Source of the DNA: Gammaproteobacteria bacterium
Lineage (GTDB): Bacteria; Pseudomonadota; Gammaproteobacteria; Ga0077536
Length of the DNA: 54,418 nucleotides
NCBI GenBank assembly: GCA_019747795.1
Contig: JAIEQK010000246.1
Location: 1-54,418 of the forward strand
Direction: 5' to 3'
Each line of letters begins with the position of its first letter. The first letter of the stretch is position 1. Under the pieces are notes generated by a model, which saw only the letters and a list, made by a program, of their open reading frames with translations, had not been told where the DNA came from and made no database searches. Shown here one piece after another: positions 16,443 to 30,460 of this stretch. The position numbers were made by a program, and so were the translations under genes.

Positions 16443-17765
16443 ATGCACATATCGGTAGAAAATTCGAGCACCCTCGAACGTCGCATGACGGTCGAGATTC
16501 CCGAGGACCGGATCGCGAACGAAGTCCAGACGCGACTCGAGAAGCTGTCCCGCACGGCCCGTATTCCGGGTTTTCGGCAGGGCAAGGCGCCGCTCAAGGT
16601 GGTGCGCCAGCAGTTCGGCACGCGGGTGCGTGACGAAGTGGTGGGCGAGATCCTGCAGTCGAGCTTCGGCGAGGCGATGAACAAGCAGGACCTGCGCCCC
16701 GCGGGTCAGCCGAACATCGACTCGGTGGACACCTCGGTCGGCAGCGGTCTGCGCTACACGGCCGTGTTCGAGGTCTTTCCGGAGATCGAACTGAAGCCGG
16801 TCGAGGCGCTCGCGCTGACCCGTCGCAGCTGCGACATCGGCGACGCCGACATCGACGCGATGATTGCCCGCCTCCGCGAGCAGCACAAGGAATGGCTGGC
16901 GGTGGAGCGCGCGGCGGCCGACGGTGACCAGCTGAACATCGATTTCGTCGGCAGCATCGACGGCGACGTCTTCGAAGGCGGCAAGGGCGAGGGCTTCAAC
17001 GTCCAGCTCGGCAGCGGCTCGATGATCGAAGGTTTCGAAGCGGGGCTCATCGGCAAGTCGGCCGGTGACAAGGCCACCCTGGATCTGCGCTTCCCCGAGC
17101 AGTATCGCGCCGCCCACCTGGCGGGCAAGCCGGTGCGTTTCGAAATCACCGTCAACAAGGTTTCGGAGCCGGTGCTGCCGGAGATCAACGACGCGTTCAT
17201 CGAGAAGTTCGGCGTCAAGGAAGGCGGGGTCGAGGCGTTTCGCGCCGAAGTCCGGCAGAACATGGAGAAGGAGCGCGAACGGGCGCTGCGCAACCAGTTA
17301 ACCTCCGAAGTGCTGGACAAGGTGGCCGAGGCCAACGACTTCGAAGTGCCCAACACCCTGGTGCGCGCCGAATCCCAGCGCCTGCGGCAGCAGGTCGCGC
17401 GGGAGATGGCCATGCGCGGCCTGAACCCGCAGAACGCGATTGCCGAATTTGAGAACTCGGTGCAGACCCAGGCGCAGAAGCGGGTCAAGCTCGGGCTCAT
17501 CATGGCCGAGATCGTCAAACGGGCGGAGCTGCGCGCCGACCCGGCCAAGGTGCGTCAGACCATCGAGGGCATGGCGTCGAGCTACGAAGATCCGGCGGCC
17601 GTGGTCAAGTGGTATTACGAGAATCCGCAGCAGCTGCAGCAGATCGAGGGCATGTGCCTGGAGGACGAAGCGGTCAACTGGATTGCCGCGCGCGCCCAGG
17701 TGACTGAGCAGTCGGTCTCGTTTGACGCTTTGATGAATCCGGTGCAGACTGGCGACAGTACTTGA
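16443..17765 (+). CDS. tig: Trigger factor, ribosome-associated chaperone
   Basis: Trigger factor binds the ribosomal exit tunnel and shields nascent chains. The 440-residue protein has the ribosome-docking motif IPGFRQGKAP in the N-terminal domain, an FKBP-type isomerase domain at about residues 150-245 (GDQLNIDFVGSIDGDVFEGGKGEGF, GSMIEGFEAGLIG), and a helical C-terminal chaperone domain. The ATG at 16443 (MHISVENSSTLERR) matches the family start; the frame is open upstream but that part overlaps tRNA-Leu. It heads the tig-clpP-clpX block. Confidence 0.97.
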   Translation: MHISVENSSTLERRMTVEIPEDRIANEVQTRLEKLSRTARIPGFRQGKAPLKVVRQQFGTRVRDEVVGEILQSSFGEAMNKQDLRPAGQPNIDSVDTSVGSGLRYTAVFEVFPEIELKPVEALALTRRSCDIGDADIDAMIARLREQHKEWLAVERAAADGDQLNIDFVGSIDGDVFEGGKGEGFNVQLGSGSMIEGFEAGLIGKSAGDKATLDLRFPEQYRAAHLAGKPVRFEITVNKVSEPVLPEINDAFIEKFGVKEGGVEAFRAEVRQNMEKERERALRNQLTSEVLDKVAEANDFEVPNTLVRAESQRLRQQVAREMAMRGLNPQNAIAEFENSVQTQAQKRVKLGLIMAEIVKRAELRADPAKVRQTIEGMASSYEDPAAVVKWYYENPQQLQQIEGMCLEDEAVNWIAARAQVTEQSVSFDALMNPVQTGDST

Positions 17766-17777
17766 GGCAAGTAATTG

Positions 17778-18434
17778 ATGTCGATGGAACATTCCGATTT
17801 TCGCATGGGCTACCAGGCACCGCGCGCACTCAACCTGGTGCCGATGGTGGTGGAGCAGTCGGCGCGCGGTGAACGCGCGTACGACATCTACTCGCGGCTG
17901 CTCAAGGAGCGGGTGATCTTCCTGGTCGGGCCGGTCGAGGACTACGTGGCGAATGTCATCGTGGCCCAGCTCCTGTTCCTGGAGTCGGAGAATCCCGACA
18001 AGGACATCCACTTCTACATCAACTCGCCGGGCGGCTCGGTGTCGGCAGGTCTGGCGATCTACGACACGATGCAGTTCATCAAGCCCGACGTCAGCACCAT
18101 GTGCATCGGGCAGGCGGCCAGCATGGGCGCGCTGCTGCTGGCTGGCGGCGCCGCCAAGAAGCGTTACTGCCTGCCCCATTCACGGGTCATGATTCACCAG
18201 CCGCTGGGCGGTTTTCAGGGCCAGGCGTCGGATTTCGACATCCACGCGCGGGAGATCCTCAAGGCGCGGGATCGCCTGAACGATATCCTGGCCTTCCACA
18301 CCGGCCAGCCGCTCGAGAAGATCGCCGCCGACACCGACCGCGATCGTTTCATGAGCGCTGACGAGGCGGCGACTTATGGCATCATTGATGCCGTGCTGAG
18401 CAAGCGCGAGTCCCTGACCGGCAGCGACCGGTGA
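17778..18434 (+). CDS. clpP: ATP-dependent Clp protease proteolytic subunit
   Basis: ClpP forms the two-ring serine protease chamber that works with ClpX and ClpA. The 218-residue protein has the catalytic Ser in [12 protein letters not shown], the His in [14 protein letters not shown] and the Asp in the [14 protein letters not shown] region. ATG 17778 has GAGG 10 nt upstream; ATG 17784 is an alternative. It lies 12 bp after tig and 34 bp before clpX. Both of its unfoldase partners, clpX and clpA, are in this window. Confidence 0.97.
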   Translation: MSMEHSDFRMGYQAPRALNLVPMVVEQSARGERAYDIYSRLLKERVIFLVGPVEDYVANVIVAQLLFLESENPDKDIHFYINSPGGSVSAGLAIYDTMQFIKPDVSTMCIGQAASMGALLLAGGAAKKRYCLPHSRVMIHQPLGGFQGQASDFDIHAREILKARDRLNDILAFHTGQPLEKIAADTDRDRFMSADEAATYGIIDAVLSKRESLTGSDR

Positions 18435-18468
18435 TCCGCGCAGGCCTTCTTCTTCGAGGTTTACCTGA

Positions 18469-19746
<1,278 letters not shown>

Positions 19747-19776
19747 GTCTGGCCCCCTTGCCGGCTCTGCTCACCG

Positions 19777-19797
19777 GGCGCGACACGCTGTCGCGCC
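19777..19797 (+). terminator. Hairpin downstream of clpX
   Basis: GGCGCGACA and TGTCGCGCC form a perfect 9-bp stem with loop CGC, 31 bp after the clpX stop. No T-run follows. Confidence 0.45.
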
Positions 19798-19830
19798 GGC
19801 TGCCCGCGATTCCTTCCCGCCCTCGTCCGT

Positions 19831-19848
19831 GGGGACCGCCCGGTCCCC
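19831..19848 (+). terminator. Second hairpin between clpX and lon
   Basis: GGGGACC and GGTCCCC form a perfect 7-bp stem around GCCC. With the hairpin at 19777 it suggests that lon has its own promoter within 19850-19927. Confidence 0.4.
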
Positions 19849-19927
19849 TGTCCGCACAGATTTATCATCGATCCTGCCACCCACCGGCGTATATGCCGTG
19901 TGTGGCATTTGCAGGAGTTACTGAGAC

Positions 19928-22333
<2,406 letters not shown>

Positions 22334-22373
22334 GAACGTGGTCACGAGCTGGGTCGAGTTCGAGTCGGCTCGC

Positions 22374-22403
22374 TTGACGGTTCTCTCGGCCGGTTGGTAT
22401 AAC
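22374..22403 (+). promoter_or_regulatory. Promoter of the HU gene
   Basis: TTGACG at 22374-22379 and TATAAC at 22398-22403 are separated by 18 bp. Transcription should begin near 22410, at the edge of the palindrome described next. Confidence 0.7.
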
Positions 22404-22408
22404 GGCGC

Positions 22409-22430
22409 CCCCGCGCGATATCGCGCGGGG
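22409..22430. repeat. Perfect 22-bp palindrome in the HU gene leader
   Basis: CCCCGCGCGAT followed by ATCGCGCGGGG is a perfect inverted repeat with no spacer. It sits right after the promoter at 22374-22403 and 80 bp before the hup start. It may be an operator or, in RNA, a stable stem at the 5' end. Confidence 0.6.
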
Positions 22431-22510
22431 CTCACGAACAACAATCATCAGCGCGCCGCCCACCAGCCGCAGCCGATGAACACCTACACGCAGGCACGAG
22501 GGGACGCGCG

Positions 22511-22783
22511 ATGAACAAAGCGGAACTCATAGACGCCGTGGCCACCGCCGCGGATATCTCCAAGGCGTCCGCCACGCGCGCGGTCGACGCGGTATTCGAC
22601 AACATCGTCGCCGCTCTCAAGAAAGAAGAGCAGGTGAACCTCGTGGGCTTCGGTACGTTCACGGTGCGCGGTCGTGCCGCGCGTGTCGGCCGCAACCCGC
22701 AGACCGGCGAGGCGATCGACATCAAGGCAGCGAAAGTTCCTGGCTTCAAACCTGGAAAAGCCCTCAAGGATGCCGTAAACTAA
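22511..22783 (+). CDS. hupB: DNA-binding protein HU, beta-type
   Basis: The 90-residue protein matches HU throughout: [11 protein letters not shown] at the start, the [25 protein letters not shown]-binding arm with the Arg-Asn-Pro tip, and the C-terminal [17 protein letters not shown] bends and compacts DNA and affects transcription and replication. It follows lon, as in many proteobacteria, but has its own promoter and a palindromic leader. Confidence 0.97.
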   Translation: MNKAELIDAVATAADISKASATRAVDAVFDNIVAALKKEEQVNLVGFGTFTVRGRAARVGRNPQTGEAIDIKAAKVPGFKPGKALKDAVN

Positions 22784-22806
22784 CGCCCTTCCCAGAACAT
22801 GGAACT

Positions 22807-22882
22807 GGGTGCTTAGCTCAGCTGGGAGAGCGTCGCCCTTACAAGGCGAAGGTCGTGGGTTCGATCCCCTCAGCACCTACCA
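22807..22882 (+). tRNA. tRNA-Val (TAC)
   Basis: This is a 76-nt cloverleaf with acceptor GGGTGCT pairing with AGCACCT (first pair G-U), anticodon loop CTTACAA (TAC) and encoded CCA. It lies just after hupB. Confidence 0.96.
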
Positions 22883-22895
22883 GCGCAAAACCATC

Positions 22896-22972
22896 GGAGT
22901 GGTAGTTCAGTTGGTTAGAATACCGGCCTGTCACGCCGGGGGTCGCGGGTTCGAGTCCCGTCCACTCCGCCA
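22896..22972 (+). tRNA. tRNA-Asp (GTC)
   Basis: This is a 77-nt cloverleaf with acceptor GGAGTGG pairing with CCACTCC, anticodon loop CTGTCAC (GTC) and encoded CCA. It is 13 bp after tRNA-Val. Confidence 0.97.
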
Positions 22973-23074
22973 AACTCGATGGATCGTAAAGCCGGGCGCA
23001 CCCAAGGGTGCGCCCGCTGCTTTTGGGACGCCAAAAAATCCACGCTGCGCGCGCTAGAGCAGAGGATTCTCCCC

Positions 23075-24982
23075 ATGCTGCAAACCATCCGTGATCGTAC
23101 CCAGGGTCTGATCGTCGCTGTCATCATCGGCCTGATCTCACTCACCTTCATCCTGTGGGGCGTAGAGAGCTACATCAACGCCGCGCGCCGCGTGATCGTG
23201 GCCAAGGTCGACGGGGACGACATTCCCCTCGAGGAATTCCAGCGCGAACTGCAGCGCTTCCGCCGCCAGGCGGAGAACATGCTCGGCGACAACTTCAATC
23301 CCGCCGAGTGGGACAAGCCCGAAATCAAGCAGAAGGCGCTCGACGAGATCATCAACGACAAGGTGCTCGGCCAACTGGTGGACGATGCGCGCCTGCGCGT
23401 TCCCGATGCCCTGGTCGCGCGGCAGATCCGCGAGATCGCGGCGTTCCACGACGACAAGGGCGAGTTCTCGCGGGCGCTCTACGACCAGCGCGTGAGCGCG
23501 CTCGGTTACTCGCAGGCCGGCTTCGAGCACCAGATGCGCGCCGACATCGCCAAGTCCCAGCTGCGCAACGGCGTGGCCGCGTCCGAGTTCGTCACCCGCG
23601 AAGAAGCCCAGCGCATCGCGGCACTGCGCAAGCAGCAGCGCGACATCGGTTACGCGGTGATTCCCGCCGCGGAAGTCGATGCCCAGGTCAAGGTGAACGA
23701 CGACGACATCGCCAAGTGGTACGAGGCGCACAAGGAAGACTACCGAACGCAGGCGCACGCCAGCGTCGAATATCTCGAGCTGTCGGCCGCGGCCCTGGCG
23801 GCGAAGGTCTCGGTGGATGAGGGCAAACTGAAGGCCTACTACGACGCCAACCCCGCGCAGTTCACCATCGCCGAAGAGCGCAACGTCAACCATATCCTGG
23901 TGCAGGTGCCGCAGAGCGCCGACGAAAAGGCTGTGGCAGCTGCGGAGGCGCGCATCAAGGACGCCCTGGCGCGCGCACGCGCGGGCGAGGACTTCGAGAA
24001 GCTCGCGCGCGAGTTGTCCGACGACGTGGGCTCGAAGGCCGAAGGTGGCGCCACCGGCTTCTTCGCGCGCGGCGCGATGGCGCCCGAATTCGAAGAGGCG
24101 GCATTCAAGCTCAAGGTCGGTGAGATCAGCGAACCGGTGCGCTCGCAGTTCGGGTTCCACATCATCCGCTGCAAGGAGATCAAGGCCGGTGGTCTGCAGC
24201 CCTTCGAGGCGCAGAAGGCCCAGGTCGAGGCCGCCTATCGCGCGGCCGAAGGTCAGAAGCTCTACCTCGAACAGGCCGAGCAGTTCTCCAACCTGGTGTA
24301 CGAACATCCCGACAGCCTGTCGGTGGCCGCCGAGGCGCTCGGTCTCGCGACGAGCAAGACAGAGGCACTCACGGCCGATGAGCTGGCCTTGAAGTTCACC
24401 GACAAGGTCAGCGCCGCGGTCTTCAGCCCCGAGGTGCTGAGCGAGGGCATGAACAGCGAACCCATCGAACTGCCGGACAGCCGCCTGGTGGCGGTCCGCG
24501 TGCTGGATCACCAGCCCGCGACGATTCCGCAGCTCGCCGAGGTCAAGCCCAAGGTCGAAGCGGCAGTGCGCGATGCGCGTCGGCGTGAGCTGACCGCCGC
24601 GCTTGGCCAGCAGCTGATCGAGAAGCTCAAGGCAGGCGAGACGGTGACCGACCTGGTCAAGGGGCACGGCTTCGGCTGGGAGAATGAGCCCGGCGCCACG
24701 CGCGAGACCGGCAAGATCAACCGTGCGGTGCTGCGCGCGGCCTTCAGCCTCGAGGTGCCGGCCGGTGAACCCGCCTACACCGGTATTCCGATAGGCAACA
24801 CCGACTACGCGGTGATCCGCGTTGCCAACGTGACCGTGCCGGCCGATGGCGATATCGCGCGCGAGGACAGTTCAGCGGTGATGCGCGACCTGGTGCAGGC
24901 GCGTATGGCGGCAGCCTGGACCGACTTCGTCGCCGCGGTCCGGGCCGCTGGCGACGTCGAGGTCCTGTCGAAGAACCTGTGA
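23075..24982 (+). CDS. ppiD: Membrane-anchored periplasmic folding factor PpiD (SurA/parvulin type)
   Basis: The 635-residue protein has one N-terminal transmembrane segment (GLIVAVIIGLISLTFILWGV), then a SurA-like chaperone region and a parvulin domain at about residues 265-365 (NVNHILVQVP, GGATGFFARGAMAPEFEEAAFKLKVGEISEPVRSQFGFHII). PpiD helps outer-membrane and periplasmic proteins fold near the Sec channel. ATG 23075 is chosen for AGAGG upstream and because the membrane anchor follows at once. The frame is open further upstream but that part overlaps tRNA-Asp territory. It ends the tig-to-ppiD block. Confidence 0.95.
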   Translation: MLQTIRDRTQGLIVAVIIGLISLTFILWGVESYINAARRVIVAKVDGDDIPLEEFQRELQRFRRQAENMLGDNFNPAEWDKPEIKQKALDEIINDKVLGQLVDDARLRVPDALVARQIREIAAFHDDKGEFSRALYDQRVSALGYSQAGFEHQMRADIAKSQLRNGVAASEFVTREEAQRIAALRKQQRDIGYAVIPAAEVDAQVKVNDDDIAKWYEAHKEDYRTQAHASVEYLELSAAALAAKVSVDEGKLKAYYDANPAQFTIAEERNVNHILVQVPQSADEKAVAAAEARIKDALARARAGEDFEKLARELSDDVGSKAEGGATGFFARGAMAPEFEEAAFKLKVGEISEPVRSQFGFHIIRCKEIKAGGLQPFEAQKAQVEAAYRAAEGQKLYLEQAEQFSNLVYEHPDSLSVAAEALGLATSKTEALTADELALKFTDKVSAAVFSPEVLSEGMNSEPIELPDSRLVAVRVLDHQPATIPQLAEVKPKVEAAVRDARRRELTAALGQQLIEKLKAGETVTDLVKGHGFGWENEPGATRETGKINRAVLRAAFSLEVPAGEPAYTGIPIGNTDYAVIRVANVTVPADGDIAREDSSAVMRDLVQARMAAAWTDFVAAVRAAGDVEVLSKNL

Positions 24983-24996
24983 GCCTGACTCAGGCG

Positions 24997-25020
24997 TGGC
25001 GAACGCTCAGACGTTCGCCA
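24997..25020. terminator. Hairpin between convergent ppiD and fabI
   Basis: TGGCGAACG (24997-25005) and CGTTCGCCA (25012-25020) form a perfect 9-bp stem with a 6-nt loop. It overlaps the last fabI codons and lies 14 bp after the ppiD stop, so it could terminate both transcripts. Confidence 0.5.
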
Positions 25021-25789
25021 TGCCCATGATGTTGAAGCCGCAGTCCACGTAGGTGATCTCGCCGGTGATGGCCGAGGCCAGGTCCGAGCAGAGGAACGCC
25101 GCGGCGTTGCCCACTTCGTCGATGGTCACATTGCGCCGCAAGGGCGCGGTGTTTTCGACGTAGGTGAGGAACTTGCGCATGTCCTTGATGCCGGACGCCG
25201 CCAGCGTGCGTATCGGCCCGGCGGAGATGCCGTTCACCCGTGTGCCTTCCGGCCCCAGGCTCTCCGCCATGTAGCGCACGTTGGCCTCGAGACTCGCCTT
25301 GGCCAGGCCCATCACGTTGTAGCTCGGCATGGTGCGCACCGCGCCCAGGTAGGACAGCGTGAGCATCGCGCCATTGCGCCCCTTCATCAGCGGACGCGCC
25401 GCGTTGCCGAGCGCCGCGAAGCTGTAGGAACTGATCTCGTGGGCGATGCGAAAGCCTTCGCGCGTCACGCTGTCGAGATAACCGTCCTGCAATTCCTCGC
25501 GCGGCGCGAAGGCGACCGAGTGGACCAGGATGTCGAGATGATCCCAGTAGTCGTCCAGGCTTTCGAACACCGCCTGGATCTCCTGGTCGCTGCCGACGTC
25601 GCAGGGCAGGGTGATCTCCGAGCCGAGTTCCGCGGCGAAGTCTTCCACGCGCGACTGCAGGCGCTCGTTCTGATAGGTGAACGCGAGTTCCGCGCCCTCG
25701 CGATGCATGGCCTTGGCAATGCCCCAGGCGATGGACTTGTTGCTCGCCACGCCGACGATGAGTGCGCGCTTGCCTTGCAGAATTCCCAT
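25007..25789 (-). CDS. fabI: Enoyl-[acyl-carrier-protein] reductase (NADH)
   Basis: FabI carries out the last reduction of each fatty acid elongation cycle and is the target of triclosan and isoniazid-type inhibitors. The 260-residue protein has the FabI form of the dinucleotide site ([14 protein letters not shown]), [10 protein letters not shown], and the catalytic Tyr-x6-Lys in [24 protein letters not shown]. The C-terminal [16 protein letters not shown] is typical. The start at ATG 25789 fits all family members; the same frame stays open for a further 2.2 kb upstream, which is only antisense to the ABC gene. It converges on ppiD. Confidence 0.98.
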   Translation of the reverse strand: MGILQGKRALIVGVASNKSIAWGIAKAMHREGAELAFTYQNERLQSRVEDFAAELGSEITLPCDVGSDQEIQAVFESLDDYWDHLDILVHSVAFAPREELQDGYLDSVTREGFRIAHEISSYSFAALGNAARPLMKGRNGAMLTLSYLGAVRTMPSYNVMGLAKASLEANVRYMAESLGPEGTRVNGISAGPIRTLAASGIKDMRKFLTYVENTAPLRRNVTIDEVGNAAAFLCSDLASAITGEITYVDCGFNIMGMANV

Positions 25790-25864
25790 GGACTGACCAC
25801 CTTGCTCGCTGCTGGACTTGGGCCCTCGCGGGGCGAGGCAAGTGTACAGGGTCACGCCGCCGTT

Positions 25865-25870
25865 TATAAT
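25865..25870 (+). promoter_or_regulatory. -10 element of the ABC transporter operon
   Basis: A perfect TATAAT lies at 25865-25870, 16 bp after TGTACA (25843-25848), a weak -35. It faces the ABC transporter genes. Confidence 0.45.
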
Positions 25871-25942
25871 CCTGAGGCCGGGTCGATGGCCTCCGCGCGC
25901 GGCGACCTTCCGGCGATCAAGCGCCCTCGAGTACACGCGCCC

Positions 25943-28096
25943 ATGCGAGCCCCGTCGACCGCCGCGCTCCTGATACTGTGCCTGGCGGCGCTCGCGGGTT
26001 GCATGGAAGAGCCGTGGAACTCGCCCTATCCGCGCGCTGACAGCGCGAAGGCGATCTTCTATGGCGCTTTCGCCGAGAGACCCAAGCATCTCGACCCCGT
26101 CTCTTCCTACAGCGAGACCGAGGCGCAGTTCACCGGGCAGATCTACGAGCCTGTGCTGCAGTATCACTTCCTCGAGCGACCCTACAAACTGGTGCCGCTG
26201 ACCGCCGAGCACCTGCCGGAGGCGCGCTACTTCGATCGTGACGGTGTAGAACTCGCGGCCACGGCCGCGGCCGAGCAGGTCGCCGAGACGGTGTACCGCA
26301 TCACGCTCAAGCCCGGCATCCAGTTCCAACCGCATCCGGCCTTCGCGCGCGATGCCGAGGGCGGCTATCGCTATCACCAGTTGAGCGCGACACAGGTGGC
26401 GCGTCACGCGACGCTCGCCGAGTTCACGCATACCGGCACCCGCGAGCTCACTGCGGAGGACTACGTCTACCAGATCAAGCGACTCATGCATCCGCACCTG
26501 CACTCGCCCGTGGCCGGGCTGATGGGCAAATACATCAAGGGGCTCGCCGCCTTCGGCGAGCGGTTGCGCGAGGCGGAGGGCGGCAACCACGGCTTCGTCG
26601 ACCTGCGCAAGTACGCGCTCGAGGGCGCGCGCGTGATCGATCGCTATACCTTCGAAATCGTCATCACTGACAAGTATCCGCAGTTCCGCTACTGGCTGGC
26701 GATGTCGTTCTTCGCCCCGGTACCCTGGGAAGCGGACGCGTTCTACGCCCGGCCCGGCATGCGCGAGCGCAACTTCAGCCTCGACTGGTACCCCGTGGGC
26801 ACCGGGCCTTACATGATGGTGGAGAACAATCCGAACCGCCGCATGGTGCTGGCACGCAATCCCAATTTCCGCGGCGAGCCCTACCCGTCCAGCGGCATGC
26901 CGGGCGACGAACAGGCCGGCCTGCTGCGCATGGCCGGCAAGCCCATGCCGTTCATCGACGTCGCCCATTACAGCCTGGAGAAGGAGGAGATCCCGCAGTG
27001 GACCAAGTTCCTGCAGGGCTATTACGACGTGGCTGCGGTGCTGCCGGACAGTTTCGACCAGGCCATCCAGTTCGCCGGCAACGGCGAGGCGGAATTGACA
27101 CAAGACATGCGTGAGAAGGGCGTGCAGCTGGTCACCGCGGTGGAGGAGGCGACCTACTACCTCGGCTTCAACATGCGTGATTCGGTGGTCGGCGGCGACA
27201 GCGAGCGCGCGCGTCTCCTGCGCCGGGCAATCTCCATCGCGGTCGACTTCGAGGAGTTCGTGGCAATCTTCGCCAACGGCCGGGGCGTCGCCGCCCACGG
27301 GCCCATCCCCCCGGAGATCTTCGGTTATCGCGCCGGCCAGGACGGCATCAATCCCTATGTCTACGAATGGCGCGGCGGCCGCGCCGTGCGGCGTGACATC
27401 GCCGAGGCGCGTGCGCTGATGCGCGAAGCCGGCTATCCGGAGGGGCGCGACCCGGCCACCGGTCAGCCGCTGCTGCTGTACTACGAAGCGGTCGCGGCCG
27501 GTCCGAGCGGCAAGGCCCAGCTCAACTGGTATCGCAAGCAGTTCGACAAGCTCGGCATTCAGCTGGTGGTGCGGGTGACCGACTACAACCGCTTCCAGGA
27601 GAAACTGCGCGAAGGCACGGGGCAAATCTTCACCTGGGGCTGGAACGCCGACTACCCGGATCCCGAGAACTTCCTGTTCCTGCTCTACGGACCGAACGGC
27701 AAGGTGCGGCATGGTGGCGAGAACGCCGCCAACTACGCAAGCGAGGCCTTCGACCGCCTGTTCGTCACAATGCGCGCGATGCCCGACGGGCCGGAACGCC
27801 AGGCGCTGATCGACCAGATGATGGAGATGGCGCGGCGCGACGCGCCCTGGGTGTGGGGCTTCCACCCCATGGCCTACGCGCTCAACCACGCCTGGTACGG
27901 CAACTCCAAGCCCAATCTCATGGCGCGTAACTCGCTCAAGTACAAGACCGTGGAGCCGGCGCTGCGCGCGCGGTTGCGACGCGCCTGGAATCGTCCGGTA
28001 CTGTGGCCGGTGGTGGCCGGCCTGGGCCTGCTGGCGCTGGCCGCGGTGCCCGCCTGGCGCGGCCATCGCGCGCGACAGCGAGCGCGAGCCCGATGA
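25943..28096 (+). CDS. Family 5 extracellular solute-binding protein (peptide type), lipoprotein with a C-terminal membrane segment
   Basis: The 717-residue protein is a DppA/OppA/YejA-class binding protein. It has a lipoprotein signal ([12 protein letters not shown]), then the SBP_bac_5 body ([81 protein letters not shown]). The last 40 residues hold a transmembrane helix ([19 protein letters not shown]) and a basic tail, which is unusual for this family. ATG 25943 is used because a lipoprotein n-region is short; ATG 25886 is in frame upstream. It is followed by two permeases and a double ATPase with overlapping stops. Confidence 0.88.
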   Translation: MRAPSTAALLILCLAALAGCMEEPWNSPYPRADSAKAIFYGAFAERPKHLDPVSSYSETEAQFTGQIYEPVLQYHFLERPYKLVPLTAEHLPEARYFDRDGVELAATAAAEQVAETVYRITLKPGIQFQPHPAFARDAEGGYRYHQLSATQVARHATLAEFTHTGTRELTAEDYVYQIKRLMHPHLHSPVAGLMGKYIKGLAAFGERLREAEGGNHGFVDLRKYALEGARVIDRYTFEIVITDKYPQFRYWLAMSFFAPVPWEADAFYARPGMRERNFSLDWYPVGTGPYMMVENNPNRRMVLARNPNFRGEPYPSSGMPGDEQAGLLRMAGKPMPFIDVAHYSLEKEEIPQWTKFLQGYYDVAAVLPDSFDQAIQFAGNGEAELTQDMREKGVQLVTAVEEATYYLGFNMRDSVVGGDSERARLLRRAISIAVDFEEFVAIFANGRGVAAHGPIPPEIFGYRAGQDGINPYVYEWRGGRAVRRDIAEARALMREAGYPEGRDPATGQPLLLYYEAVAAGPSGKAQLNWYRKQFDKLGIQLVVRVTDYNRFQEKLREGTGQIFTWGWNADYPDPENFLFLLYGPNGKVRHGGENAANYASEAFDRLFVTMRAMPDGPERQALIDQMMEMARRDAPWVWGFHPMAYALNHAWYGNSKPNLMARNSLKYKTVEPALRARLRRAWNRPVLWPVVAGLGLLALAAVPAWRGHRARQRARAR

Positions 28097-29070
28097 GCGC
28101 CTACCTGCTGCGTCGCGCGCTCTACGCGCTGCCCATCCTGCTCGGGGTGAACCTGATCACCTTCGCCCTGTTCTTCGTGGTCAATTCACCCGACGACATG
28201 GCGCGCATGCAACTCGGCAACAAGCACATCACCCAGGCGGCGGTGGAGCAGTGGAAGGCGGAGCGCGGCTACAACCGGCCATTGCTGTGGAACGCCCAGG
28301 CCGACGGCCTCGCGCGCGCCACCGACACCATCTTCTATCGCAACACCCTGCGCCTGTTCCTGTTCGACTTCGGCCAGTCGGACAGCGGCCGCGACATCGG
28401 CTTCGACATCGCGCAGCGCATGGGCCCGAGTCTCGCGGTCAGCGTGCCCGTGCTGATCCTGGAACTGGCGCTGGCCATCGGACTCGCGCTCGTCGTGGCA
28501 GTGCTACGCGGCACCTATCTCGACCTGTGGGCGGTGGTGCTGTGCGTGGCGATGATGTCGGTGTCGATGCTGTTCTACATCATCGGTGGCCAGTTCCTGT
28601 TCGGCAAACTGCTGCGCCTGGTGCCGATCTCGGGCTACGACCAGGGCCTCGCCGGCTTCAAGTTCGTGGCCCTGCCGGTGCTGGTCAGCGTCGTCGCGGC
28701 GCTCGGTTATGGCACGCGCTGGTATCGCACGCTGTTCCTCGAGGAGATCAATCGCGACTACGTGCGCACCGCGCGCGCCAAGGGCCTCGGTGAGCGCGCG
28801 GTGATGCTGCGCCATGTCCTGCGCAACGCCCTCATCCCGATATTGACCGGCGTGGTGGTGCTGCTGCCGTCGCTGTTCATCGGCAACCTCATCATCGAGT
28901 CCTTCTTCGGCATTCCCGGGCTCGGCAGCTACACCATCGAAGCCATCCAGAGCCAGGACTTCGCCATCGTGCGCGCGATGGTGTTCCTGGGCTCGCTGCT
29001 CTACATCGTGGGACTGCTGCTGACCGATGTGTCCTACACGCTCGCCGATCCGCGCGTGCGCCTGGAGTGA
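28093..29070 (+). CDS. ABC transporter permease, peptide type (DppB/YejB-like)
   Basis: The 325-residue inner-membrane protein begins with a membrane helix ([23 protein letters not shown]) and has about six in all. The EAA loop that contacts the ATPase is seen in [46 protein letters not shown] near the end is typical of BPD_transp_1 peptide permeases. It overlaps the binding-protein gene by 4 bp (ATGA), so the two are translationally coupled. Confidence 0.93.
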   Translation: MSAYLLRRALYALPILLGVNLITFALFFVVNSPDDMARMQLGNKHITQAAVEQWKAERGYNRPLLWNAQADGLARATDTIFYRNTLRLFLFDFGQSDSGRDIGFDIAQRMGPSLAVSVPVLILELALAIGLALVVAVLRGTYLDLWAVVLCVAMMSVSMLFYIIGGQFLFGKLLRLVPISGYDQGLAGFKFVALPVLVSVVAALGYGTRWYRTLFLEEINRDYVRTARAKGLGERAVMLRHVLRNALIPILTGVVVLLPSLFIGNLIIESFFGIPGLGSYTIEAIQSQDFAIVRAMVFLGSLLYIVGLLLTDVSYTLADPRVRLE

Positions 29071-29074
29071 CGAC

Positions 29075-30460
29075 ATGCAGGCGGTGCTGTTGAAGACCGA
29101 CGTGCTGTTCTTCGTCCTGCTGGTGGCGGGCGGGCTGTACGCCTGGCAGGCGCGGCGCCACGCGCACCTGCGCGCGCCGTGGCGCCAGGTGGCGCGCAGG
29201 CCGCTCGGCATGGCGGCGGCGGTGGTGTTGAGCGCCTACGTGCTCATCGCCTTGCTGGACTCGGTGCATTTTCGTCAGACCGGCGCCGATTCGGGCGGCG
29301 AACTGCTGAGCGTCTTCGATCTCCTGGTCACGCCGCTCAGGACCCAGGTCGAGCGGACCTATTCGGCGCCGCTCGCCGCCGAGGCCTATACCCGCGAGAT
29401 GGTCGAGCTCACCAATGGCACCACGGCGCGCGATTTCCCGCGGCTCGTGCATGGCGGCGCGCACCTGCGCGATCCCGCCAGCGAGCGCGGCGCGGACATC
29501 GCCGCGCGCCTGGTCGCGGGCGTCCTCTGCGGGACGGCTGCCGTGGCCGTGCTGATCGCGCTCGTGATCGTGAGCCTGGCGCGACGCCGGCGCGAACGTC
29601 CGAGCGAGCTGGCGCTCCGCCTGTTGCGTGGTGAGAGCGAGTTTCCCTGGCGCAGCGTGTTCGCGACGCTGCTGGCGCTGGCGCTGCTCACCGGCTGCGG
29701 CGCGCAGCTCGCCGAAGGCTATCATGTGCTCGGCACCGACCAGGTGGGCAACGACGTGCTCTACCAGGCGCTGAAGAGCATTCGCACCGGGCTTCTGATC
29801 GGCACCCTCACCACGCTCGTCATGCTGCCCTTCGCCATCGCCTTCGGGCTCGCCGCCGGCTACTTCGGCGGCTGGGTGGACGACGTCATCCAGTACCTCT
29901 ACACCACGCTGTCCTCCATTCCCGGCGTGCTGTTGGTCGCGGCTTCGGTGCTGGTGCTGGAGATCCACATGGGCAAGCATGCCGACGACTACTCGAGCCT
30001 CGCCGCGCGCGCCGACCTGCGCCTGCTCGCGCTGTGCTTCATCCTCGGTGTGACGGCCTGGACCGGCCTGTGCCGCTACCTGCGCGGCGAGGCGCTCAAG
30101 CTGCGCTCGGCCGACTTCATCCTGGCCGCGCGCGCCTTCGGCGTGTCGCATCTCGGCATTCTCGCGCGCCACGTGCTGCCGAACATCATGCACATCGTGA
30201 TGATCACCATCGTGCTCGACTTCAGCGGGCTGGTGCTGGCCGAGGCGGTGCTGACCTACATCGACATCGGCGTAGACCCGAGCATGGAGTCCTGGGGCAA
30301 CATGATCAACGGCGCGCGCCTGGAGCTCGCGCGCGAGCCGATGGTGTGGTGGTCGCTGTCCGCCGCGTTCGTCTTCATGTTCGCGCTGGTGCTCGCGGCG
30401 AACATCTTCGCCGACGCGGTACGCGATGCCTTCGACCCGCGTCTCCGGGATCTGCGATGA
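29075..30460 (+). CDS. ABC transporter permease, peptide type (DppC/YejE-like), with a large N-terminal insertion
   Basis: The 461-residue permease is longer than most DppC proteins. After an N-terminal helix pair ([33 protein letters not shown]) there is a long periplasmic stretch (about residues 70-145), another helix ([23 protein letters not shown]), and only then the transport core. The core has the [24 protein letters not shown] entry motif and the EAA loop [27 protein letters not shown]. The enlarged loop resembles YejE-type permeases and might contact the anchored binding protein. The start lies 4 bp after the previous stop. Confidence 0.9.
   Translation: MQAVLLKTDVLFFVLLVAGGLYAWQARRHAHLRAPWRQVARRPLGMAAAVVLSAYVLIALLDSVHFRQTGADSGGELLSVFDLLVTPLRTQVERTYSAPLAAEAYTREMVELTNGTTARDFPRLVHGGAHLRDPASERGADIAARLVAGVLCGTAAVAVLIALVIVSLARRRRERPSELALRLLRGESEFPWRSVFATLLALALLTGCGAQLAEGYHVLGTDQVGNDVLYQALKSIRTGLLIGTLTTLVMLPFAIAFGLAAGYFGGWVDDVIQYLYTTLSSIPGVLLVAASVLVLEIHMGKHADDYSSLAARADLRLLALCFILGVTAWTGLCRYLRGEALKLRSADFILAARAFGVSHLGILARHVLPNIMHIVMITIVLDFSGLVLAEAVLTYIDIGVDPSMESWGNMINGARLELAREPMVWWSLSAAFVFMFALVLAANIFADAVRDAFDPRLRDLR

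Noticed and set aside
25790-28066. Very long minus-strand frame continuing upstream of fabI
   Set aside because: It is antisense to the ABC solute-binding protein gene, has the composition of a shadow frame, and fabI has a clear family start at 25789.
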